DNA from: Ridgeia piscesae
Lineage: Eukaryota > Annelida > Polychaeta > Sabellida > Siboglinidae
NCBI GenBank assembly: GCA_025642075.2
Contig: JAODUO010001807.1
Coordinates: 62,001-126,000 of the forward strand
DNA: 64,000 bases
Reading direction: 5' to 3'
The notes under the pieces were generated by a model. That model saw nothing but the letters and a program-made list of their open reading frames with translations. It searched no databases and was not told the DNA's origin. Shown in pieces: positions 49,092-59,838 of the stretch. The position numbers and the translations under genes were made by a program. Positions within the stretch are counted from its first letter, which is position 1, and each line of letters opens with the position of its first letter.

Positions 49092-49995
49092 CCGTATGTC
49101 CATTGTTGTACACATTGTATACAAATGACTGTCGTAGTGTTGATTCATCTACCCAATTTGTGAGGTTTTCTGATGATACAGCCATGCTCGCTCTTTTGAA
49201 TGATTTTGCCTCATACCAGTCATATCTTTCTTCAGTGGTACGTTTCTCTAGTTGGTGCAGTAACAATTTTCTGCATCTGAATGTTTCCAAAACGAAAGAA
49301 ATGTGCATCGACTTCCGTCGTAATAGAACTGTCATTAGTCCTATTGTCATCAAGGTGAACCTGTGGAACAGGTTGATTCATTCAAATACCTCGGTGTTAT
49401 ATTAGATGAAAAATTGTCATTTACAGAGCATGTTACAGCCGTGCAAAAGAAGTCTCAGCAGCGACTGCACGTTCTTCGAAAGTTACGAGCTTTCTATGTT
49501 GATCCACTACTTCTTCTACGCCTTTACCGTAGCATAATTGAGCCTCTCTTAACCTACTGCAGCATTTGTTACTACCTTGCTCTTTCTGTGAAAAACCGTA
49601 ACAGGCTTCTGAAAATCTCACATGTTTCTGCCAAGATCATTGGTTTACCTACACCAAAGCTCACCGAAATAATCGACCATGCAATTTTTAAGAAAGCTCG
49701 TGCTGTCGCTACTGAGTCTGATCACCCGCTCTCTACGTTCTTCCATGTACTTCCGTCTCAAAGGAGATACCGTTGTATAAAATGTAAAACATGTCGCTAT
49801 AGCAGGAGTTTTGTGCCGGTGGCCATTAGAATGTTGAATGCTAAATGAGTCGTATTGATGTCACCCGGTTGAATTGTTCTTGTAGTGTATACATCTGGAA
49901 ATTCATTTGCATTTTGTTGAGACCATCCCATATATTTTAGATGTGATCATGAGTTGTAAAATGCATATCCTTATTAAGGACAATAAAGTAAAGTA
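49092..49995 (+). pseudogene. 5'-truncated Rex1-like LINE inserted in the Penelope-like element
   Basis: The RT second half reads FVRFSDDTAMLALLNDF, WCSNNFLHLNVSKTKEMCID, VDSFKYLGVILDEKLSF, LRLYRSIIEPLLTYCSICYY, HPLSTFFHVLPSQRRYR and a closing FVPVAIRMLNAK with stop at 49846-49848. The order and wording match the Rex1/Babar branch of CR1-group LINEs, where the tail ends in FIPxAIxxLN. A frameshift near 49365 splits it. The 3' end is an AAAGTAAAGTAG microsatellite at about 49985-49995, after which the host PLE sequence resumes (PKGDG...). GTCC occurs on both sides and may be part of a target duplication. Confidence 0.82.
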
Positions 49996-50560
49996 GTAGT
50001 CCAAAGGGTGACGGAACCGACATAGCCTATCCTAAAACATCATGACGTAGCATCAGCTGTCAGACCACAAAGATATACTAGTGCATCCAAAAGGTAAAGT
50101 GAAGACAAATGCAAGACCGATTGTGTGTACTAAATCCCATATAAGACCTTCTCTATGTGTTACATCGGTGAAACAAGAAGAGCATTTGGCACGAGACTAG
50201 ATGAACACAAAAAAGTTGAAACCATAACAACTAGACGTTTCACTCGGGAGACAAGAAAATGCTCGACAAAAGTAGAACACAAATCGGCAATAGCAGACCA
50301 TGCCGACAGACATAATTGACAGACTGGGAGGGAGCGAAAGTGGTGGATAGAGAGACGAACAGGTGTGCGCGTTAGATAAAAGAAGCCATCTGTATTAGGA
50401 AGACGGTATAAACTTTGAACAGAGACGAGTCACGAGTGGGGCAGTCTGCTCGCCACGCAGTATAGTCAGCAGTGACAATTCAGTTCCTGAAGAAGGCCGG
50501 CGATGGTGGCTGAAAAACGTTGAAGTGAGTAAAAATTATTAGTTATGTAATCATGAAGTT
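49996..50560 (+). pseudogene. Penelope-like element GIY-YIG endonuclease part
   Basis: After the LINE, PLE sequence continues: LKHHDVASAVRPQ, CYIGETRRAFGTRLDEHKK, FTRETRKCSTKVEHKSAIAD and HADRH, then degenerate sequence to the end. GIY-YIG endonucleases cut target DNA for PLE integration; YIGE and the R...R/EH residues are visible, while the first GIY-like triplet is poor. The 3' flank (TGGCTGAAAAACGTTGAAGT) repeats the inverted copy at 37870-37900, so both PLE fragments are one family. Confidence 0.8.
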
Positions 50561-51555
50561 TACTTGAAAGAAGGAAATATAGTTTCATTCCGCTGCCGTC
50601 TAAAAACCTACATCTTTATTGCCGCCCATCGTCCTTAGCTAACTAGCACCTTCTTCAGTCCGTCGGCGACACGCGCATTATTTACGATTACGAGATTGCT
50701 TAATCCCTTGGTCTTGTAGCACCACTGAGGTTGATCTTCGAGGATATTGGCGCATAAGAAATCAATATTATTACATCTCCCGTGTCATAGAGGTGCGATA
50801 TATTTGAATATTGGTTCATCATTAGAATACATTTTATTTACATGATCTCTACGTTCTATGTGGCACATGTTTTCTACATCCGCTTGGTTTGTTTGTTTGT
50901 TTGTTTTGCGGCTGAGCTCCGGATAAACCGTACATAAACTTTAGTTGTTCCACTATTCGACACCAACGTATGTTTGGTCTACACATTTGCTGTTCCCTCT
51001 GGCATCCAAGTTAGTCCTATTTTGTTGATATATCGGTTTTCGTCCTACTCTTTCTATAATGAGGTATATAAGTTGCTGATTCGTTTTTGTGTGGATTGTG
51101 GGATAGAACATGTTCATTGCTTCACTGCTTTCTTTAAATAGATGTTGTGGAAGCAAGTGTCTTGCCGTATCATCCGCCTACATATTGGGGCATGTAAGTG
51201 GATAACTTCTTCACTTTGTGATACAAGCACCAACTTTGGCATATGTTTCCCTCTTGGGTCACTTATTAAGAAAAGCCTGTTGGACAATTAAAAATAGCAG
51301 CCATTCTTCAAGATAGCGGCCATTCTCAAAATAGAAATAGCATAAAGTTTGTTCTCGTGAACCAATTTGAAAGCTCTTTTGAATCAAACCATGTGTTTTA
51401 TAACATGCTGAAATCAAATCTGAGAAAAGAAGAGATCGCCACACAATTGTTATCAAGACAGATTGACACACACTGTCGAATATATTTACATTGGATACAT
51501 CATAATTGTATGTATGTAATTCACGTGGGCATCATTTGCTTGAAAGTCAAGAATT
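50561..51555. other. Non-coding stretch
   Basis: No gene recognised. Around 51295-51330 the sequence AGCAGCCATTCTTC...GCGGCCATTCTC resembles the palindromic units in the arms of copy B. Confidence 0.45.
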
Positions 51556-51559
51556 ATCA

Positions 51560-52760
51560 GAAGTGTCCAACTACGCAAGCTAAGAATCAGATGTGTCCAC
51601 CCACGCACACAAATCGTCACATCTGCAACTACACAGTTCTATGCACGGCAAGTCGAATTGGTAGCACTTATGTGACGACATTATGTCTTCAATCCACACG
51701 TTGGCAGCTCTAAGCAGTTGGAGGAAGCGTCGTCCCGAAGATCTTCCACACGTCACTCTGCCTTGTCCATCCCCAGCCAGCCGGAATGACTTTCTAGCTG
51801 GCTCAGTGTCGATTGACTCCACATGCAGTCTGCTTGATAGGCTGCGCACCGAGCATGCCGAAAGAGAGCTGCTCGGTTTGGGGAATGGCTCCATATGGCT
51901 TCAGGTTTTCGAACAAACATGTCAGTGAAAGCATGGATGAAGAGAAGCTCGTTAGTCTTTTCCGAATTTACTGAAGACGTCATGCCTGGCAGAGGAATCC
52001 ACTTCAAGGTGCGACTTTAGCCAAGGGCATTCCACAGCTGTTGCAGGCTAATCCCTTGAAGGGATGACAGAACACCGACTGTTATGATCAGAACATCTGT
52101 GTCACTTGCTTTTATTACGACAACACTGCAACCCACTTCTGCTGCATTCTTGGCATGCAGAAATGGCGTTGTATCTGTTTGCTCGTGGTTACAGGGGGCC
52201 ACTTCATCCAGGCTGATTGTACGGTTGGTGAGAACACCATTTTCCTTGGTCGCGATGACCATGTTGGGCGTGCAAGTCTATGCAAACCTTTTCTGCTAGG
52301 ACGTCGAACAGCTCTAGCTATCTTGTTGTCATTGTGTTGCAAGAAACGTCGCTAGTTCGGCGGTAAGTTGGCTTTGCTTACCACTCTTCGTCTTGTCCCC
52401 TGTCGCCCACTTGATCTCCTTTCTGCCTTTAGACTTGAAACCTGGTAGACATTTACAATGATGTCAGGTCTTTTGTACTTTGCAGAATAGAGCTGTAGAG
52501 TGGGAAGGACTTCCATCGCTGCAAAGTCCTCAAAAGTCTTTGCGCTCCGTGGTGTCAGTGTGTTTATAATAGCTGAACCATTGATGATTATGGCTGGTTC
52601 AGTGTCGGGGATTATGGCATGGGTCTCAAGAATGACATCAAGCTGAGACTTCTGACAAATATGTAGCTTCCCATTCTGACACAATGCAGCTGGGAATGAG
52701 TGGTTCTCAAGACGAGCGATTTCCTGTAGGTCACACTCTCTGCTCATGCATGAGACAGTC
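51560..52760 (-). pseudogene. Academ-like protein, copy C (C-terminal part), PIN core partly deleted
   Basis: Minus strand: ECDLQEIARLENHSFPAALC then ARLENHSFPAALCQNGKLHI, CQKSQLDVILETH, SAKTFEDFAAMEVLPTLQLY and GRQGTRRRVVSKANLPPNW (52747-52352). Then come VAPCNHEQTDTTPFLHAKNA and VIKASDTDVLIITV (52215-52080), acidic motifs of the PIN-like core with EEADT changed to EQTDT. The expected TGCD segment is gone: sequence jumps to MTSSVNSEKTN and NRAALFRHARCAAYQADCMW (51990-51830). A worn CXC tail, LPCIELCSCRC, lies near 51620. Frameshifts near 52345, 52010 and 51750. Long inverted repeats were not found around this copy. An upstream frame at 53044-52766 may or may not belong. Confidence 0.65.
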
Positions 52761-53429
52761 TTCCTTCAGTATTGTTTCCCTTGGATCACTGGATGCCTTG
52801 TGTTGTCCTTCCTGTTTTTCTTGATTGACTCATAGAAGGTGGATTTCTGGCCACTTTGTAGTATGCAATTTGGCATGGTGTTAGGTATGGGCATAAGGTT
52901 TTCAAAAACCACTGCATACAAGTTGGGGTAGCCCCCTGGTGGCCGGTATGCGCAAAATCCAATATGGCCGCCGAAACCCGTGATCTGAAATAGATAATGG
53001 TTTATCTTTGTTTCTATCAGCACTACATCAATGTGTAATACCAAAATTTGTATGTCTATTGGGGCGGGGGATCCATTTCTGAAGTTGTTTTCCTGTTTTC
53101 AAGTCATTTAGAAAGTGAACCGATTTTAATGGTCACTTTTAGCCAAATTACACCTAATTTGGAAGCTAAGCCATATGTGAATATCATGTCTGGCTGTACA
53201 CATATGTTTATGGCAGCAATGTTTTACTTTTATTGTTGACAATATATTTGTACCAAAAGTCCAGGGATGTAATAAGTAAATATAATTAATTTAATCAGCT
53301 TAAAGTCTGCACCATAGTAGGGTAACCTGAGGCAAAACTGCCCCTGGTGGTAATACGAACCCCGTCTTATCTGCCAAACGAGTGAACACAAACTAACGTT
53401 TAATAGTGGAACATGATGCTGCTACCTAG

Positions 53430-55125
53430 CGAATACTCTTGGGCCATTTCACGGTATTTGTGAAGTGACATAACAAATATTAAAATCTGAATTTGAGCAA
53501 AATACCAAATGTATATGTTAGATAGATATCTGAAGTTACTGGAAATTGGCATTTGGGTCAAAATTGCGCATTTTTTAATATGCAAATTAGCTATTTATCA
53601 CGAAGCAATGGATTTCAGCGTTGCGGACAGGACAAATGTTTTTAGGTCAATTTCTGTTGTTGACAGCATTAGTGTTATGTCTAAGTATAACATGATGCAG
53701 TTTTAATTTTTTATCAATGTGAAGCCATATAAAATCCACTTCACAGACCCAAGGTGTCCTGTCCGCAACATTTTCGGTCGAAAAGTTTTAATTTCACCCA
53801 AAAATAGTTGGATTTGAAAAGCCAAACTTTATATTATCTTAGCTGGGGTATATCTGAATAATATCAACCAAAAGTAAAGTCAAAAATATAACACACTTCA
53901 TGGGAAACCACAACTCATTTCTGTTGCGGACAGGACATAAAATGACTCAAAAGCGATTTTTGAGGAAAAGAAAACTTATTAATCATGATTTTACTATCCT
54001 ATCGACCTGTGTAGGTTGGTCACTTAAAATTTAGCCTAGTGGCTTAAGCAGGGTTGGCACATTTTTCCCACCCTGGTAAATACCGGGTGGTAATTACCGT
54101 CCTGGAACAAATCTCAAATAGTGGTAAATACCAGATTACCTGGGAAAAACTCTTAAAAGGGATTAAATTTGAACCATTTTTGCAATACAAGTTACTGTAC
54201 CATCACCATAATGATACATGTGTAATTATACATCAGTACTGGTTGTTTTCAAACAATCATTATTGTAGTAAGACTTCAAGTTCAGTAAAACAAATGTCTG
54301 ACAGAAAGTGCCTGTCTACTCTGGTCTACTGATTCTGGGATACATGGCTTCCCAGCAGAGGATCCCAGCAGATTACAAGTTCAAATATTAAACTGGAGTT
54401 GATTTGGGCTCACAAAGACAATGACTACCGGGTACAGGCAGTTATTCCGTATTTGTCCCTTAGTCTGAATGTCAAGACATGGTAACTAATGTTTGCTGAG
54501 TGGGTACCGTAGAGCCTGCCAATGTCCAGAGACCATCATTTCTTTTGTTCCTTAAACAGATAACCAACTGGCACCTGACAGTACTAGACTTTAGTCTAGT
54601 ACTTGGCATTGTCCTTGAATACTATAAAACAGAACTGGGACTTATAAGATGCATTTTAATTCATTTATATGCAAAGTGAAAAAGTGTCCTGTCCGCAACG
54701 CTCTGTCCATGTCCTGTCCGCAACGCACAGTTAATTACCCCCTCGGCCATTCTTGAAACTTTTGGAATAACATTTTCTCCAAAATATACCTATGGCATTT
54801 AGGTATAAATATGCAGGGTTTAATATCTTAGAAAAAAAAGTGGATGGACAGAACTTTGGGTTTTTCTAACATACAATAAAATTCACTTCACTTTCTGTCC
54901 TGTCCGCAACGCATTTTATTTCACATTTCCCCCCCCCCCAAATTGAAATTCCAAAGATTTGGTTTTGTTATCATGTGAAGTGGTACCAAAGTACTTCACT
55001 TTCATGCATTCAAACTTTTTAAATATACCCAAGAATAATTTCTGTGAAAGAAACAAGTCACTAAATGTCCTGTCCGCAACAAAACGAATACCGTGAAATG
55101 GTCCTCTTAGCGACCGCAACGCCAA
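53430..55125. mobile_element. Inner inverted-repeat unit carrying the repeated TGTCCTGTCCGCAACG motif
   Basis: CATTTCACGGTATT at 53446-53459 pairs with AATACCGTGAAATG near 55089-55102, and looser similarity continues outward on both sides (CTAGCGAATACTCTTGGGCC versus the complement of GGTCCTCTTAGCG). Between them the 16-base motif occurs seven times in both orientations. No gene. Confidence 0.5.
53619..55080. repeat. Interspersed 16-bp motif TGTCCTGTCCGCAACG, seven copies
   Basis: Forward copies at 53756-53769, 54685-54700, 54710-54725, 54896-54911 and 55066-55080; reverse copies at 53619-53634 and 53923-53937. They are near perfect while the sequence between them differs, and spacing is irregular, so this is not a tandem array or CRISPR. 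It resembles clustered protein-binding sites. Confidence 0.8.
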
Positions 55126-55659
55126 ACGCTATTAAAAGTAAGTTCACAAACCTTTTTTAAAGTGTTGCATACCCTTTGAATTAATAATCACTCTTCGGTC
55201 AAAGCAATGCTAAAATGTCTACCGTGTGATGATAAGCCAGCGACTGGTACTGATGCACTTACGTCTATACACGTTTTCAATGACTTACATCGAAATCGGA
55301 GCGATGTTAAAGGATTACATGTGAAGGTGAAACAATTCATCACTGGTGTGTATGGGGTAAGACAGCCCTATCAGAACGGGGCAAAACGGTCCCGGGGGCC
55401 GTCTTGCCCCGCCATGCTGTACGAATAATTTAAATAAAAGTGAAAGAAAGTCGACGAAAGCAGCGATGAAGAGAAATGGCCTTGTTCGGTGTGCGGAGAA
55501 CCATGCAGTTGAAGTCGGCCACGAGAAGTCTCGGTTGAATGCTAAGAATGCAATAATTGGGCTCACAGTGAGTGCACACCAGGGCTCCCGTATTTCATGT
55601 TTCCCAACCGCGAATCAGAGTGCGGTTAGACAGTAGAGTATCGGCAAGCCATTCGTTAA

Positions 55660-56080
55660 TACAATAAATTATGTTAATTATATTAAGGGTTGTGATGATG
55701 CAAATCCCAAAGCTAGCTAATGAGTGTTTTCCGTGACGAGTGATGATGATGATGCAGAATATTGCTTCTAATGACAACTGTAATTTTTTTATTATAATTA
55801 ATGATGAGTGGTTTCGATTGATGATTAGGCTATTGTATGTGCCGCGAATATTTGCATGCCATTACTTTAGTATAATATGTCCAATAATGATTTTAAGGCC
55901 TGTGATGATGCAGATGCCAAAGGTGATCGCAATGTCGAGTGATACAGACAGGAACTGATAGGTAGGAAACCGGGATGTCCCGGGTGTAAGACCAATAGAG
56001 CGGGAGAACTGTAGAAATGCAACAAATATTATCAGTATTATGTGACCATGTCGTATTGTCGAAGAAGCAATAGAAGACGG
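55660..56080. repeat. Degenerate ~215-bp tandem duplication
   Basis: TGTGATGATGCAAATCCCAAAG near 55690 recurs as TGTGATGATGCAGATGCCAAAG near 55900 with looser similarity around it. No gene is carried. Confidence 0.35.
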
Positions 56081-56528
56081 ACGTAACACTGATGAGTCTA
56101 ATGTAATTCACGATGAGTGATGCGCGGTGGTGATTATTTCCGTTCACGATGAATGGTTATAATAGTAGTAGTTAATGACGGTTTAAATAAATAATGGATA
56201 CAACACATTGTTTTTATATCATTACAACGGTTAAACCTAATGTTAGAGTAAATAGGCTCCGGGCCGTTTTACCCCATGCGAGGGGCCTTTTTACCCCAAG
56301 CATGGGGCAAAACGGTTTTATTGGAGCACATTTTAAACTTGTTATAACTTACGTTTTAGTTATTCAATCGTTCAAAGACATGTGTCATACACAAAGTATA
56401 TGCACCTCAACACTAGTACTGCACAATTATGCATCGACAATTTATGGATACAAAAATACACAACTTTTCCCTGAGGGGGGCCGGGCTGTCCTAGGTTACC
56501 CTACTCGGCGCACATCATTGCCGTGATC

Positions 56529-56760
56529 AACTCAGCCTTCTTTGTCATTATTTGTGCAACCTCCTTCACACTTGCACAGATTGCTACATCGGAGTCCAGC
56601 TCGGTGGCACTTACAGTTTCCCTTACAGGCAACACTGCAGCCACAGTGGAGGAGCAGCGAGCATGCCTGGCTGACGTCCGACAGATCTGTCCAATATGGT
56701 ACACACTCTTTTGTCCTGGTGTTCCATTCCCAGCCGCATTCACTGGGTTTTGGGATCTCT
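56529..56760 (-). pseudogene. Academ-like protein, copy D, C-terminal CXC domain
   Basis: Minus strand from 56760: EIPKPSECGWEWNTRTKEC, PYWTDLSDVSQACSLLLHC, then a complete Tesmin/TSO1-like CXC motif, CGCSVACKGNCKCHRAGLRC followed by CSNLCKCEGGCTNN, and a stop at 56532. Such domains bind zinc through regularly spaced Cys and often bind DNA. This is the only intact CXC in the window. It is cut off from the rest of the gene by the Harbinger element; the upstream part resumes at 61237. Confidence 0.8.
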
Positions 56761-56940
56761 GGGGCCGTATGCATGGAGTAACTCGTGAAACTAGGTATAA
56801 CTCGGTTGCGAGGTCGCAAGTTCACTAATCCGGTATGCATGAGCACCGCATAGGCTCGATTTTAGGCTGTTGCCCGCACTTCGACCGCCTATCTCTAGGC
56901 TCGCTAGCTAGGAGGTGTAACTCTTAGGCGGTGGTGAAAA

Positions 56941-57450
56941 ATGGCGGCCGTGGTAGTTTGGATAAGTCAACACAGGAGGAATTTGAAGCGAAATCGGGTA
57001 TTCCTGGATAGGAAGAATCCACTGGATATGTACGACGACGTGGAGTTATACGACAAGTTTAAACTTCGCCGACACGATATCCTAACAATCGTGTATGAAC
57101 TGCGAGACGACTTAGAGTACCCCGACACGCGACAAAGCCCCTTGCCGGCTACTCTGCAAGTTTTAGTGGCTTTGCGGATGTATGCAAGTTTGTTTCTAGA
57201 ACTTGGTGGCTGAGATCATCGACATCGACCAGTCAACCGCATCCCGAACCATCTACCGTGTGACCAACGCTTTGGTCGCTCGGATGCATGAGTAGATACA
57301 GCTACCGACGCAACAACAAGCCGACCGGCACAAGGCGATGTTCCTCTGGCTAGCAGGATTCCCCACCGTGGTGGCTTGCATTCACGGGACCCACGTCCGC
57401 ACGAGCACGATTATGTCAACAGGAAGAATTTTCACTCGATAAACGTCCAG
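56941..57450 (+). pseudogene. Harbinger (HARBI1-like) transposase, first exon
   Basis: It starts MAAVVVWISQHRR and reads MYDDVELYDKFKLRRHDILT, LPATLQVLVALRMYASL, DIDQSTASRTIYRVTNALV, FLWLAGFPTVVACIHGTHVR and a worn FHSINVQ-like end at a donor (GTCCAG|GTAACG, 57450/57451). The protein is a DDE nuclease. The first catalytic Asp of CIDGTH is His here (CIHGTH). A frameshift near 57205 and a stop near 57293 also break it. An intron of about 1.15 kb follows, as in other Harbinger genes with a break after SINVQ. Confidence 0.85.
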
Positions 57451-58259
57451 GTAACGTGTGATTTGTAAATTGTAAAAGTATACGAATACATGATCAAACA
57501 TAGATTTAAATACAACTTCATAACTGAAATATAAATAAATTTATTAACTATTTGTAATTGTATTTCACACTACTTAAAATGAATTGGTTGTATAAACTTG
57601 TATTTAAATTCTTCCCTAAATTATTTGATTATTTTTCAAATAATATTTCAAGTACTTTTATTTGAGTACGGTTATTATTAAATGAAGAGTTTTCGCTTTT
57701 CTTCAGTCAAACTTTTCACTAGATCATTTGAAAATTGACCACATTTCCTAGTAAGAAAGAAAACCATTATCACTGAGGTCATACCAATGAAAGCAGGGTA
57801 AATTGTCTAGTTGTCACCTGTGAGCAGCTTGGTTTTGTTGCTAAAAAGACAGCTAACACATATTTGCTCTGTATGGTCTGAGGGGAGGTAGGAGTTTCTT
57901 AAACAGCATTACTTGCCTACATTGTTGACATTTGACAGCATACCAACTGTAGCTATATAGGAATGTATCATGTAATAACGACACAAATATGATGATGTAT
58001 TGATTTGACCACATATACAGAGTCCTTGAATAATTATTATTATTCACTTATTTGAAACACCTATACACTGTACATTGTGAAACAGTTAATTGTGCCTCTT
58101 GTGTCAGTCACTGATGTTTCCTCTGATTAAAGTAGCTGCCTTATTTGGACTGGCCACATAATTCCAATTAGTAACACCAGACACCTGCCCCCAGCCACCA
58201 GGTCCTACTATTGTTTGTTCAAGTGCTCCTTGCAGCTGATAACACATGGCTACACTTTG

Positions 58260-58260
58260 A

Positions 58261-58307
<47 letters not shown>

Positions 58308-58350
58308 TAAATATATATATTATAAGAGAGAGAGAGAGAGAGAGAGAGAT
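58260..58350. repeat. (AT)n and (GA)n microsatellites in the Harbinger intron
   Basis: AT run 58261-58302, mixed ATAT, then GA run 58327-58350. Confidence 0.95.
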
Positions 58351-58602
58351 TCCTGCATGCTAGGGGTTTATTGCTTGAATGGAAAGGATGGTGTTTTTAT
58401 TATGACAGATCAACACAGAATAACTAAGAAATAAGTTTATTTCACCCCTGTGCTAATGACCACTTCTAAATAAAATTTAAGACACAGTTTTGTTTCATGC
58501 ACAAACTAGTAATAACTACACAATATAAAGTATTAACAAAAAATACATTGACTCATGTATAAAAATATGCACATTAAATGAGTGTCATCTGTCTCTGTTG
58601 CA

Positions 58603-59005
58603 GTTGATATGTGATGCTGACATGAGGATTATGAACTGCATTGCCATTTGCCAAGTGGCCCGGTTCAGCGCAAAATTCCAGAATCATGAGGGAATCGCAG
58701 CTGTTTGCAGCATTCGAGTCGCCACGAAAATCATTGACTGGTGTGTTTCTTGGGGACAGTGGGTATATATTCTCTCAACGATCCTCAACACGCGGAATCA
58801 ACAGGAATGGTCATACACAGATGCCCACTGTGTCAACATAGCTGTCAAAGTAGCAGTTAACTGCTGCTTTAGTAGCTCCACTTGCATAAACCAGCTGGCA
58901 CCTGGCTCAGGCTGTGGTGGAGGTTCTGGCAGCGGTGCAGGCATCACAGATGATGATATATCTGGAATGCCAAAACAGGTTACTTTAGTAACTTATTTGA
59001 ATTAG
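58603..59005 (+). pseudogene. Harbinger (HARBI1-like) transposase, second exon
   Basis: Acceptor TGTTGCAG near 58603. It reads LQLICDADMRIMNCIAI, shifts frame to KWPGSAQNSRIMRESQLF and LTGVFLGDSGYIF (second catalytic Asp in GDSGY kept), then shifts back to TILNTRNQQEWSYTDAHC. The expected third catalytic segment (TRxxVERxFG) is only a trace, followed by an acidic end at 59005 after a Gly/Ser run. Three or more indels, so not functional. Confidence 0.8.
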
Positions 59006-59172
59006 CACGTGCACTTTATTATTGACATAGTCAATCACGTTTTCTGTAACTGGAGAATAGAGTCACTATACCTGTATGTTGCTATGGTTCAGTCTTACCC
59101 AACATGCTATTTACTCACATAATATACAATATGTTCACTTGATCATAAATGTATGTACACTCCCACACACCA

Positions 59173-59406
59173 ACATGGGTGTGTGGTGGTGTGGTGTGGT
59201 GTGGTGTGGTGTGGTGTGGTGTGGTGTGGTGTGGTGTGGTGTGGTGTGGTGTGGTGTGGTGTGGTGTGGTGTGGTGTGGTGTGTGTGGTGTGGTGTGGTG
59301 TGGTGTGGTGTGGTGTGGTGTGGTGTGGTGTGGTGTGGTGTGGTGTGGTGTGGTGTGGTGTGGTGTGGTGTGGTGTGGTGTGGTGTGGTGTGGTGTGGTG
59401 TGGTGT

Positions 59407-59435
<29 letters not shown>
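59173..59435. repeat. (GTGTG)n pentanucleotide satellite, about 48 units, with terminal (GT)n
   Basis: Nearly pure GTGTG units from 59174 to about 59410 with one phase slip at 59280, then GT dinucleotides. All three plus frames are open and give Val-Trp-Cys-Gly artefacts. Confidence 0.97.
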
Positions 59436-59445
<10 letters not shown>

Positions 59446-59691
59446 TGTGTTTGTATGTGATGTGTAAGTATGATTATTGTTTAGAATTTAGAAGGTGACA
59501 GATCATTGTAGATGTGACAAAGTGTGGATATTGACATCTGTCCTATTATGTAACTTTACCAGTCACCAACTCTAGGACTGACCATGCTCTTGTGTATTGC
59601 TATTATAGTATAATTGCCCTGGTCATGGATGCCTGCCACTTTATGGTGAATGCCTGCAACTTGAGTCCCCCCACTGTGCTATTTTTATGAT

Positions 59692-59694
<3 letters not shown>

Positions 59695-59723
<29 letters not shown>
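59695..59723. repeat. (TC)n microsatellite
   Basis: About 14 TC units inside the Harbinger element. Confidence 0.95.
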
Positions 59724-59727
<4 letters not shown>

Positions 59728-59838
59728 ACTGGGAAGTTTACATTAGTATGATGCTTGATGCAACCCTCAATGTTTACATAAGCTGTTTGACATTGCTAAT
59801 TTGATATGATAATTAAAGATTAATTGAGATTGCTCACC

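Larger units (their letters stand above)
53317..56504. mobile_element. Inverted-repeat element with GTAGGGTAACCT ends, 3.2 kb
   Basis: GTAGGGTAACCT at 53317-53328 is matched by AGGTTACCCTAC at 56493-56504. Just inside are GGCAAAACTGCCCC on the left and GGGGGGCC...GCTGTCC on the right. Related G-rich/C-rich inverted pairs (GGGGCAAAACGG with CCGTCTTGCCCC or CCGTTTTACCCC) recur at 55378-55413 and 56268-56312. No target duplication and no protein-coding gene were seen. It abuts Academ-like copy D on the right. Confidence 0.5.

Noticed and set aside
49096..49848. Host reverse-transcriptase-like gene
   Set aside because: Truncated and frameshifted LINE tail with a microsatellite 3' end, inserted in a Penelope-like element.
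53619..55080. CRISPR-like array
   Set aside because: The 16-bp motif occurs in both orientations at irregular distances (10 to 750 bases), in animal DNA, with no leader or cas genes.
59076..59498. Open frames of more than 100 codons rich in Val-Trp-Cys-Gly
   Set aside because: Artefact of the GTGTG array; open in all three plus frames because no stop can form.
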